Positions 1 through 8,089 of a DNA stretch of 37,585 nt are shown here, one piece after another. The notes beneath the pieces are model-generated. The model did no database searches, was not told the origin of the DNA, and saw nothing but the letters and a program-made list of their open reading frames with translations. The DNA is from Lachnospiraceae bacterium. Lineage in GTDB: Bacteria > Bacillota > Clostridia > Lachnospirales > Lachnospiraceae. Location of the stretch: assembly GCA_003507655.1 (NCBI GenBank), contig DNUZ01000011.1, positions 1-37,585 of the forward strand, in the 5' to 3' direction. Numbering within the stretch: the stretch's first letter is position 1; each line of letters opens with the position of its first letter. A program made the translations under genes and the position numbers.

Positions 1-13
1 AAAATGTATTCAT
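1..13 (-). CDS. Start of a downstream gene, candidate RHS immunity gene (partial)
   Basis: An ATG at 11-13 lies six bases after an AGGAG that overlaps the TAG stop of the RHS gene. It opens the reading frame M-N-T-F before the window ends. The tight coupling and the position directly after a polymorphic toxin tip are typical of a cognate immunity gene. Only four codons are visible, so the function is inferred from position alone. Confidence 0.45.
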
Positions 14-22
14 ATGCTTCTC

Positions 23-3000
23 CTATGCCGGACACCCTCCATTCATTATAATATCCTCTCTAACAGACTTTCTAAGTTGTTTCATTGTTGATTTTTTTAC
101 TCTCTTCCATAAAATCGTATTTTCTGCAACATACAGATTCTCCTTTTTGGTAAAATCTAAAACACTATCCCAAAACAGTTCTTCATCTGCCTTATATATC
201 TTCTTTTGTAGTTTTTTAAACTGCTTTCCCATAACATCTTTTGTTTCCTTTTTTACTTCCCTTAAAGTTGCTTCTGCCGAATCCGTCTTATTTTTCACAT
301 TATTTCGAACTTCCTTATAAATCTTATCATCCCCACACTTACGGTTCCATAAAGCAGATACTAAATAATTCTCTATTGCATTCAAAACTACTTTTCCTAT
401 CATTTGAGAACTAAACTCCTTTTCCTCTATTACCAGTTCCTTATATAGAGTATTTGCAATATCCATTGCAATTCCTAAGCCATCTTTTAGCCATTTCTTA
501 TCTATATGTCCAAATACTCCACAAATAGCTCCATATGCAGCTTCCTGCATAATCCTCTTTCCTTCAATCTCATCTCCTGCTATATATGCCTCTACCAAAT
601 AGCTCAATACATTCCATAATGCATTAACTACTGCACTCACTATTCGTGTTGCAATAGTTATAGATTCCCCATTTTCATCAATATAATTTTTCGGGCTGTT
701 ATAACAGTATACATAAGCATTCAGACTATCCGGCATCTCCACATCGCCACCAAGGATATCTTCTGCTGCAAATCGTCCCTGTGTCGGCAAATATTCCCTT
801 GCCTGTGCAAAATATGTACCTGTCACTGCATCCGGCTGATAACCAGTATATCCAAATGGCTGATACAATGTCTCCTCAACAATTTTTTCATTTCCAAATT
901 CATCATAGGCATACCTGCCAATCGTCTTTCCCTTTTCATCAAGAAAACGCAGTGGACTTCCCACTTCATCTGTCAGGTAATATGATTTTCCTTTCTCGCC
1001 TATCTGAACTGCCGCGCGTCCATCCCATAGATACCAATTATTTGTTTTCTCGCTTTTAAGTCCCAAAAGATTATTTGCCTTAGCCATCAAATCTGTCAAG
1101 TATTCTGTCTGGGTTTCTTCCTGACTTTCATTGACCTCTATTCTTCTAATTCGTTGACCTAAAGCATGATAACCATACTGAACTTTTCTCTGTTCTATGA
1201 AATCTACTGCTTCCTCCAGGCGATTTGTACTTCCATATCGAAAGGTCTTCCGAATGGTATGTCCTTCCTGCATCTGTATCATATTTCCTCTTCCGTCGTA
1301 TTGATAACAGATGTCCTGTCCTTCACTCTGTTCACATATCAATTCATTTGCATTATTATATTTATATAATGTAACACGTTTTTTCTGATTACTCCACTCC
1401 TCCTTACGAATTCTATTTCCTCTGACATCATATTCATATTTATGTTGCAGACTTCCATCTTTTCGTACTTCTTTCAACCTTCCTAAAATATCATATAGAT
1501 ACTCTTCTTTTCCGCTTTCTTCACTCATCCCTTCACGAAAACGTTCTATTCCAATGCGGTTTCCCATACAATCATAAGACATTCGTATTTTTTCTAGAAG
1601 TTTTCCTTCTATTTTACTCTCCATACTTTCTAACTGACCAGCCTTCGTGTGGTAATAAAAAGTATGAACACCATTGGGCAGTTCTTTCTCTGCCAGCCTT
1701 CCCTTTTCATCATACCGGTAACGGATACTTTCTTGCGCTCCCTCTCCGGTTCTGGTCAGCAGTTCCTCTAACCGCTGTCCTTTTCCATAACGGTACTCCG
1801 CTTCCGTTCCGTCCGGATAGACCAGGCCCGTGCGTTCTCCCCTCCTTCCATAACGGCAGCTTACGCTCTCTCCTCCCGGATAGATGGTCTGTACCACACG
1901 GCCTAAAGCATCATTGATGAAGGTTGTGGTTCCATTCCAGTCTTCCACTCCGGTCAGGTTCCCTGCCGCATCATAATGGTACTGTGCCCTGCGTCCGTCA
2001 CCATACAGGATCTCCTCCCGTTTTCCTGACGGGGTATAGCGGTAACGCGTCTCATATCCGTCTCGGTCTTTTTTTAGGACTGCCCTGCCTAAAAGGTCAT
2101 AGCCATAATAAGTGCTCCGTCCAAGGGCATCTGTCTCGGCCAGGATGTTCCCTGCATGGTCCCTTTCATAAGTACAGAGGTCTGTTCCTCCCATGCAGAC
2201 TCGGATCAGGCGGTCCATGGCATCATAAGCATACAGGGTTCTTGTCCCTGCCGCATCTGTGACTGCACAAAGGTTCCCATTTCTGTCATACTCCCTCTTT
2301 GTGGTATTCCCCATGGCATCCGTGACACTTATAAGGTTCCCCTGTGCATCATAGGCATAGCTTTCCTTCTGTCCCAGGTTTCCTTCCATGGTTATCACAC
2401 GGTTTAACAGATCATATCCGTAACGGATACTTTCTTCCCCGGGGCCGCTCCTTTCGATCAGGTTCCCGCTCTCATCATACCGGTATGTCTGGCTTGTGCC
2501 GTCCGGGCAGCGGAGCGCCCGCAGCCTTCCTCCTGCTTCTCTTTCAAATGTAATGACTCCGCCTTCTGCATCCGTGACCGTCTCGATATCCCCTAAGACC
2601 GTATAGCTGTATTCCGTACGGTTTCCCATCACGTCTGTCTTTGCATGCAGAAGTCCCGCTGCATTATACTCATAATGCGTCTTATATCCGTTTGCATCCG
2701 TTTCACAGACCAGGTTCCCGTTCCCGTCATACTCATAGCTCTCTTTTTCTCCCTGCGGTCCGCAGTGCCCTGTGATCCTTCCCAGGACATCATAGGCATA
2801 TCCTGTTACATTCCCTAATGCGTCCGTCTCACGGATGCATCTGCCTGCCGCATCATACTCATAACGGGTCGTCTCCCCAAGAACTCCTGTCTTTTGGATG
2901 AGGCGGTTTCTTTTATCATAATGGTAATGCTCCTTTCCTCCGTCCGGATGGTACACGGTTTTTAGGTTCCACATCTCGTCATACTCATAACGGGTCGTGT

Positions 3001-4978
3001 TCCCGTTCGCATCCGTATGGCTCTCCGGAAGGTTTAAGGCGTTATAGGTAACGCTTTCCTCGATACCGTCCGATGTCCGCATTCCGGTCCGCTTCCCTCC
3101 TGCCCCGTAGGTGTACTCTGTCCGGTTCCCCAGGGCATCCGTGACTGCACAAAGGCGGTCTGCATCATCGTATTCATAATGCGTCTCCTCCCCACGGGGT
3201 CCCGTACTCCGGATCCTCCGGTTCAGGCTGTCATAGGCATAACGGGTGGTATTCCCCCATGCATCCGTAACCCCCGTAAGGTTTCCGTTTTCATCATAGG
3301 TCAGACGGATCTTTGCCCCGTCTGCAAGACGCACCTGCTCTGGCCGTCCGTGTTTTGTCTCTTCCCCATAAAGGAATTCCGTACGGTTTCCGCTGTTGTC
3401 TTCTGCACAGGTCAGATGTCCCTGTCTGTCCCATGCAAGTTTTGCCAGCATCTCCCCGTTCCTCGTCAGGCTCATCAGATGGTTGTCTGCATCATAGGTG
3501 GCATTCACCTTGTTCCCCATCGCATCTATGGTCTGGGTCAGGTTTCCACGGCTGTCATAAGCATGACGGGTGGTATTTCCCAGGGCATCCCGGTACAGGG
3601 TCAGCTGTCCGCGGCTGTTATAGGCATATGTCTCCTCTCCGTCCTCATGGATGGTTTTCGTGTTCTGGTACCTTCCGTTATGGCAGTGGACCGTCCGGCT
3701 TTGGTTCCTCTCCGTCAGCAGTACCTGCCCTTCCTCCTCATAAGAGAATTCCATCGTGCTCCCGTCCGGAAAGGTCTGCTTTACGGCACGGTTCTCACTG
3801 TCGTATTCCGTATGGACTCCTATGATCCCTGCCGGGCTCAGGACTTCTTCCAGATTTCCGCCGGCATCATAACGGTATCCGGTTTCCGTGCCATCCGCTC
3901 CCTGCACACGGATCAGCTGCTCCCCTTCATAGCTATAGGTGATGCTCCTTCCCGTATCATCCTGTATCCCGCTTAAATGTCCTTCTTCATCATAGGACAG
4001 GTACAGGCTCATGCCGTCGCTTTCCCTCGTGACACGCTCCAGTCTCCCCTCTGTCCAGCTTCGTACAATGGCTCCTCTGTCCCCATGGATCTCCCGGATG
4101 CTGTTCCCGTCTGCATCGAACACGGTCCGTTTCCCATCCCTGGTGCGGTATTCCCATGCTCCATCCCGGTTGCGGAGTACGGCGGTTGTCCCGCTTCCAT
4201 GGCAGGTTCCGTCTTTCTTTTTTACAAAGGTCTGTTCTTCCCCGTCTTCTAATACGACCGTAAGGCTCTCTTCTTCCTGTATCAGGTGCATCTCATGGCT
4301 GTGGCTCCATCCCCTTCCGAAGATCCCTCCGCGTTCATCCACGCTGTTATAATGGCGTGTAAAGGACAGCTCCGGGATCCCCCGGATGACAAGGTCTGTC
4401 TTTTTGTACAGAAAATTTCCCGTACTGAGGTTTACGGGGTCCGCGCTCTGCTGCATGTATTCATGATCCCCTCCCTTTAAGGCGGCCAGGGCTTTGGACA
4501 TCCTTTTATCTAAGTCCTCATCTTCTTTTTCCCATTTCATCCCAAGGTCTCTTATTTTTTTCTTAAATGCATGGTAGCTCCCCGGCTCGACTTTTCCCGG
4601 GACAAGTTTCTTAAGCTCTTTCGTCCTCTGGACTGCTTTTCCCGTAACGGATACAGCTTCTGAAAGATTCTTTCCTATCTCTGCATCCCCGAGGCTGATT
4701 TTCCCGCTGATACGCTGGAGGTCTGCCTTCAGATGACTGGCATAATCCGTATAGGTTCCCTTTGTTTTTGGCAGGCTGCTGCTTAATTCGGATGCCGCTG
4801 CCCTGAGTCCCGGACTGGGAAGACCGCTCTCTAACACTCCGAGCAGGGTCTGCAGGCTGTCGGACTGTGTCCGCAGGCTTCCCGTGCTTTCTTCTGCCTT
4901 TCCCATCAGGTTTCCTGTCTTTTCATATATTTTTCTTATTTCTTCCGTGTGGAACGCACGGTCTTTGGCGATTCCCAT
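23..4978 (-). CDS. Giant RHS-repeat polymorphic toxin, probable T7SS substrate
   Basis: This 1651-residue protein has the build of a polymorphic toxin delivered to rival cells. Residues 1-175 are helical and hydrophilic with no signal peptide, resembling WXG/LXG-type targeting domains. A DUF6531-like entry segment follows near residue 181 (DPVNLSTGNF, then RHYNSVDERGGIFGRGW). Next come several dozen YD/RHS repeats of about 20-21 residues (pattern YDxxGNLxxxxDAxGNxTxYxYD), which in known RHS proteins form a shell around the toxin. The conserved RHS core (YLTDEVGSPLRF, AREYLPTQGRFAAED, ending near YIDENG) closes at about residue 1437. The final ~214 residues are the variable tip and match no toxin family I recognise. 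The ATG at 4976-4978 follows GAGGGGAG at good spacing. GC content falls from about 50-55% in the 5' two thirds to about 35% in the 3' third. The T7SS link is inferred from the neighbouring essC/EsaA-like genes. Confidence 0.9.
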   Translation of the reverse strand: MGIAKDRAFHTEEIRKIYEKTGNLMGKAEESTGSLRTQSDSLQTLLGVLESGLPSPGLRAAASELSSSLPKTKGTYTDYASHLKADLQRISGKISLGDAEIGKNLSEAVSVTGKAVQRTKELKKLVPGKVEPGSYHAFKKKIRDLGMKWEKEDEDLDKRMSKALAALKGGDHEYMQQSADPVNLSTGNFLYKKTDLVIRGIPELSFTRHYNSVDERGGIFGRGWSHSHEMHLIQEEESLTVVLEDGEEQTFVKKKDGTCHGSGTTAVLRNRDGAWEYRTRDGKRTVFDADGNSIREIHGDRGAIVRSWTEGRLERVTRESDGMSLYLSYDEEGHLSGIQDDTGRSITYSYEGEQLIRVQGADGTETGYRYDAGGNLEEVLSPAGIIGVHTEYDSENRAVKQTFPDGSTMEFSYEEEGQVLLTERNQSRTVHCHNGRYQNTKTIHEDGEETYAYNSRGQLTLYRDALGNTTRHAYDSRGNLTQTIDAMGNKVNATYDADNHLMSLTRNGEMLAKLAWDRQGHLTCAEDNSGNRTEFLYGEETKHGRPEQVRLADGAKIRLTYDENGNLTGVTDAWGNTTRYAYDSLNRRIRSTGPRGEETHYEYDDADRLCAVTDALGNRTEYTYGAGGKRTGMRTSDGIEESVTYNALNLPESHTDANGNTTRYEYDEMWNLKTVYHPDGGKEHYHYDKRNRLIQKTGVLGETTRYEYDAAGRCIRETDALGNVTGYAYDVLGRITGHCGPQGEKESYEYDGNGNLVCETDANGYKTHYEYNAAGLLHAKTDVMGNRTEYSYTVLGDIETVTDAEGGVITFEREAGGRLRALRCPDGTSQTYRYDESGNLIERSGPGEESIRYGYDLLNRVITMEGNLGQKESYAYDAQGNLISVTDAMGNTTKREYDRNGNLCAVTDAAGTRTLYAYDAMDRLIRVCMGGTDLCTYERDHAGNILAETDALGRSTYYGYDLLGRAVLKKDRDGYETRYRYTPSGKREEILYGDGRRAQYHYDAAGNLTGVEDWNGTTTFINDALGRVVQTIYPGGESVSCRYGRRGERTGLVYPDGTEAEYRYGKGQRLEELLTRTGEGAQESIRYRYDEKGRLAEKELPNGVHTFYYHTKAGQLESMESKIEGKLLEKIRMSYDCMGNRIGIERFREGMSEESGKEEYLYDILGRLKEVRKDGSLQHKYEYDVRGNRIRKEEWSNQKKRVTLYKYNNANELICEQSEGQDICYQYDGRGNMIQMQEGHTIRKTFRYGSTNRLEEAVDFIEQRKVQYGYHALGQRIRRIEVNESQEETQTEYLTDLMAKANNLLGLKSEKTNNWYLWDGRAAVQIGEKGKSYYLTDEVGSPLRFLDEKGKTIGRYAYDEFGNEKIVEETLYQPFGYTGYQPDAVTGTYFAQAREYLPTQGRFAAEDILGGDVEMPDSLNAYVYCYNSPKNYIDENGESITIATRIVSAVVNALWNVLSYLVEAYIAGDEIEGKRIMQEAAYGAICGVFGHIDKKWLKDGLGIAMDIANTLYKELVIEEKEFSSQMIGKVVLNAIENYLVSALWNRKCGDDKIYKEVRNNVKNKTDSAEATLREVKKETKDVMGKQFKKLQKKIYKADEELFWDSVLDFTKKENLYVAENTILWKRVKKSTMKQLRKSVREDIIMNGGCPA
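1700..3960 (-). repeat. YD/RHS repeat array inside the RHS toxin gene
   Basis: On the coding strand this stretch repeats, at roughly 60-63 base spacing, units encoding Y-x-Y-D-x-x-G-N/R-L followed by D-A-x-G-N-x-T. Short exact matches recur; for example, the 19-base string beginning catactcataacggg occurs near 2854 and 2975, and gtgactgcacaaagg occurs near 2262 and 3141. The DNA repetition follows from the protein repeat. It is also possible substrate for recombination between units. Confidence 0.75.
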
Positions 4979-5045
4979 GACTTTTCTCCCCTCTTGGCTA
5001 ATACCTTATCTTTATCACTTACTTAACTTATATGTCATACTTTGA

Positions 5046-5771
5046 TTACTTTTTTAATGTATACGCTAACTTATTTCCTTCTTTATCACTCTGCAGATCT
5101 GTAAAATACCAAAAATACCATTTCTTTCCGTTCTCTTCATAGGGAATTACTGCATCCGGTTTCTGTCCTTCTACGGTCAGTGCCTCTGCACTTTCTCCTT
5201 TTTTCAGTTTCGCTTCCATGATGTCTCCAAATACAAATCTTGCATTTTTGTCAATTCCATAGTGCTGCATATAGTCACTTCTTGCTAACTGTGCCTTTGT
5301 ATTCTTATCAGCATCTCCTATTCCTTTATAAAATTTTTCAGAGTCCCTTACATAGGAACGCAAAAATGCATAACATTTTTCGCCGTTCACTTCCCGTATC
5401 TTAAAAGTTGCAAATGTATTCATACTCTTTTTCTTTTGGATGGATTGATAATAGATGAATCTGTACTGATCATTCTCCATATCAACCAAAAGATTATCTA
5501 TATTTTTCTGATACGGTTCATACTCATCATAATAGACATCTGCCTTTTGTAGGGCTTCTTCCATGGTTGGATAATACTCTTCATCGGGTATATCATCTTC
5601 GTTGACTTCGCTAATGTAACGAGGGTATTCACCGGTATAAGATTCTTTTATATTGGGGTCTAAAGTGATGGACCTGTCATACCAATATAAAATGACTATC
5701 CCTAAAATTCCAATCACAAATAAGATATTTTCACATATTTTTCCTGCTTTTTTTCCCTTGCTCTTATTCAT
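5046..5771 (-). CDS. Membrane-anchored protein, paralogue of the adjacent upstream gene; candidate immunity
   Basis: This 241-residue protein has a short basic N-terminus, one transmembrane helix at about residues 13-31 (ILFVIGILGIVILYW) and a hydrophilic domain probably outside the membrane. I do not recognise the family. Its C-terminal half shares a clear signature with the upstream protein: a FxxGDxM segment, then LTVEGQKPD, WYFWYxTDL and a terminal YTL. Its start overlaps the upstream stop by 8 bases, so the two are translationally coupled. It lies 67 bases before the RHS toxin gene and after an orphan RHS tip, where immunity genes commonly sit. A role in self-protection is inferred from this context and the membrane anchor. 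Confidence 0.8.
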   Translation of the reverse strand: MNKSKGKKAGKICENILFVIGILGIVILYWYDRSITLDPNIKESYTGEYPRYISEVNEDDIPDEEYYPTMEEALQKADVYYDEYEPYQKNIDNLLVDMENDQYRFIYYQSIQKKKSMNTFATFKIREVNGEKCYAFLRSYVRDSEKFYKGIGDADKNTKAQLARSDYMQHYGIDKNARFVFGDIMEAKLKKGESAEALTVEGQKPDAVIPYEENGKKWYFWYFTDLQSDKEGNKLAYTLKK

Positions 5772-6534
5772 TGTCTTTTCCCCCTAATGTATAGTTCAAT
5801 TCAGTACCTTTCTTCCTGCTTTTTAAATCTGTATAGTACCAAAAATACCAGACCTCACCAAAAGTCTTATATTCAACGATTCCATCCGGCTTCTGTCCTT
5901 CCACGGTCAGCTTATTTATACTTTCGTTTTCTCTTAAACCATATTTCATTACATCACCACTTGCAAATCGCTTTTCCTTAGGATAGGCACTAAGCTCCTG
6001 CTTATAATAATCGCCCGTCCACAAATCATGACCTACCATATCATATTCACTGTATTTTGTCGTTCGTTCTTTTCTCAACATCGTAACCGGATGTGCTTCT
6101 ATAAAAGCATATCTATTTTTACCATCTACTTTCTCTTTTTTGAATTTAACCCAAGCCCTACAAACCTCGTCTTTTCCTTTACGCGACTGATACAACATGA
6201 TTATATGATTGCTATTTTCAAAAGTTGCGATAACATGATCTAGACTTTTCCGGTACTCTTCTCCCTGCTTCCTTCCTATCATAGAATTTTGAATGGTCTC
6301 TTGTATCGTTGCATAAAACTCTTCTCCCTCCAGCAATTCTTCCTCTGTATCCATGCTATCAGATTCTCCTGTATATACTGCTTCCACTTCCAATTCTTTT
6401 TTTTCTTCTGCAGGCTCTTCTATTGGATTAATCAGACGTAAAATGGATGAAATACTTGCCTGTATAACCAGGATCAAAATAATCCCACCAAACACACATA
6501 TTATTTTCTTTATTACATTTAAAAGTTTTTTCAT
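5764..6534 (-). CDS. Membrane-anchored protein, first of a paralogous pair; candidate immunity
   Basis: This 256-residue protein has an N-terminal transmembrane helix (about residues 10-33, IICVFGGIILILVIQ), an acidic linker rich in Glu, and a soluble domain. It shares with the next gene the YTGE segment after the helix, FxSGDVM, LTVEGQKPD, WYFWYYTDL and a terminal YTL, so the two arose by duplication. The ATG follows GAGGAGCAGT. It is the first gene downstream of the orphan RHS tip, across a long perfect inverted repeat, which fits an immunity protein for that toxin end. The function is not established from the sequence; a lipoprotein-like or secretion-accessory role is the alternative. Confidence 0.8.
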   Translation of the reverse strand: MKKLLNVIKKIICVFGGIILILVIQASISSILRLINPIEEPAEEKKELEVEAVYTGESDSMDTEEELLEGEEFYATIQETIQNSMIGRKQGEEYRKSLDHVIATFENSNHIIMLYQSRKGKDEVCRAWVKFKKEKVDGKNRYAFIEAHPVTMLRKERTTKYSEYDMVGHDLWTGDYYKQELSAYPKEKRFASGDVMKYGLRENESINKLTVEGQKPDGIVEYKTFGEVWYFWYYTDLKSRKKGTELNYTLGGKDNE

Positions 6535-6557
6535 ACTGCTCCTCTTTACTTTCTCAT

Positions 6558-6602
6558 ATTTCTAACATTGAAACTTTAATTAATAATTTCAATGTTAGAA
6601 AT
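6558..6602. repeat. Perfect 16-bp inverted repeat
   Basis: Arms at 6558-6573 and 6587-6602 are exact reverse complements (ATTTCTAACATTGAAA on the plus strand), around an AT-rich 13-base loop. It lies between the orphan RHS fragment and the first paralogous membrane gene. No T-run follows on either strand, so a standard intrinsic terminator is doubtful. An operator, an RNA-stabilising hairpin or a recombination scar are alternatives. Confidence 0.8.
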
Positions 6603-6628
6603 ACTTAAATTTACTATGACAACTTCTC

Positions 6629-8089
6629 TCAATTTAAACACGATGTTTTAACCATGAATAAACCTGGAAGTTTTTTGATTAAATACTCATATATCACAGG
6701 TGATGTACTTGCTATATATCTAGTCAGAACCACTATAAGTCCATCATCTAGAACACCTACTAAACTCCCATCATCACTTACTATCACTGCTAATGCGACT
6801 AAGGCCAAAGATATCTCTACCAGTTGTTTCCAATTACATATATTTTCTTTCGTTGATATCACCCATTTTAAACTGTTAAAATCTTCAATCTCAGTTCCAT
6901 CCGGTAATGGAAACGGAATATTTTCATATCCGCCTGACATATTACTCATTACTCCCAGACCATCTTTATCAATATAGAATCCTGAAGTCATATTATAACT
7001 CCCATTTTCTCCTACATCTGTTCCTGCTGACACTGTAAGAGATACTTTCCATGTTTTCGGATTTCCATCCGTTCCAGAAATCCGAATTCTTAGATAGTCC
7101 ATTATTCCTGCATTAAATCCCCATCCTTTATATCTATCATTCCCCTGTTTTTCTATAACAACAATATTACCACCAGTATGTATTTTAGCTAAATATTCAA
7201 TGTTTTTTCCTTCCTTTTTATCAATTATTTCATCCGTACCATATATTTTTTTTCTCCAATCATTATCTACTAACCACCGTACAACTTCACTTACCGATTT
7301 ATCTGCTTCTGCTTCCGATGGCCATTCACCTGTCCTGTCCACAAATATCATCGGACTATTAAAACAATAAATATAACGGTTCTGGCTTAATGGTATATCT
7401 ACATAACCGGCTCTTATATCGTGTGCCGTAAATCTTCCCACTTCCGGCATATATTCTCTCGCTTTTGCATAAAGTGTCTCTGCATTAGAATCACGCATAT
7501 ATCCCGTGTAACCAAATGGTTGAATCCGATCTGCATTTTCGTATAAATCGTTTCCAAATTCATCATAACCATACTGCTCTATACTTGTTCCTGTTTCATC
7601 AAATATGTCTAAAGGACTTCCCTGCACATCCGTAAGATAGCTGTATACTCCTTTAGAGTTTTTCAACAAAGCCAGTCTGTCATCCCAGATATAATTCTCT
7701 CTTTCTCTCCCGTTTTCAATACTTATGACATTCTGATTTTCACCATTATAGTCTACTGTATATGTGACTTTTTTACCGTTACTTTTTAAACCGACTCTAT
7801 TTTCTAAACCATCATAAAGATATGTTACCTTTTCGGATAAACTCTCGGACTCCTCCATACGATTTATTGCACCATACCGATAACGGTGAATAGTTTTTCC
7901 ATTCTCGCAGATTTCATTGAGATTTCCTCTCTTATCATAATGATACTGTTTTTCTGTTACATCCTGTTTTTCAAAAAGGAGTTCTCCTGTCTCACTATAA
8001 CGATACACTGTTTCCTGTTTCTCGTTTTTCGTGTAACTTTCCTTCTTGATTCGGTTTCCGAAAATATCATAGGTATATTTACGATACAA
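6629..8089 (-). pseudogene. Headless RHS fragment with its own C-terminal tip (orphan toxin end)
   Basis: The reading frame matches about the last 470 residues of the large RHS protein in order: YTYDIFGNRIKK, YLTDVQGSPLDIF, YDEFGN, PFGYTGYMRD, AREYMPEVGRFTAHD and CFNSPMIFVDRTGE. It then diverges into a separate tip of about 230 residues that ends with a hydrophobic stretch (VEISLALVALAVIV, later LIVVLTRYI). The usual RHS N-terminal domain and nearly all repeats are missing. The only upstream start is a TTG with no ribosome site, and an in-frame TGA lies just before it. Its 5' end is fused to the cut essC gene, whose frame overlaps it at 7957-8089. It may be untranslated, or a silent cassette that could recombine onto a full RHS gene. 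I do not recognise the tip. Confidence 0.7.

Noticed and set aside
1700..3960. Regularly spaced repeats suggesting a CRISPR array or minisatellite
   Set aside because: The repeats are in frame, encode the YD/RHS motif and are too divergent in sequence for CRISPR repeats.
3179..3976. 265-residue plus-strand frame opposite the RHS gene
   Set aside because: It is a shadow of the repetitive, GC-richer RHS coding strand; its Pro/Ser/Leu/Gly-rich translation has no ribosome site or recognisable domain.
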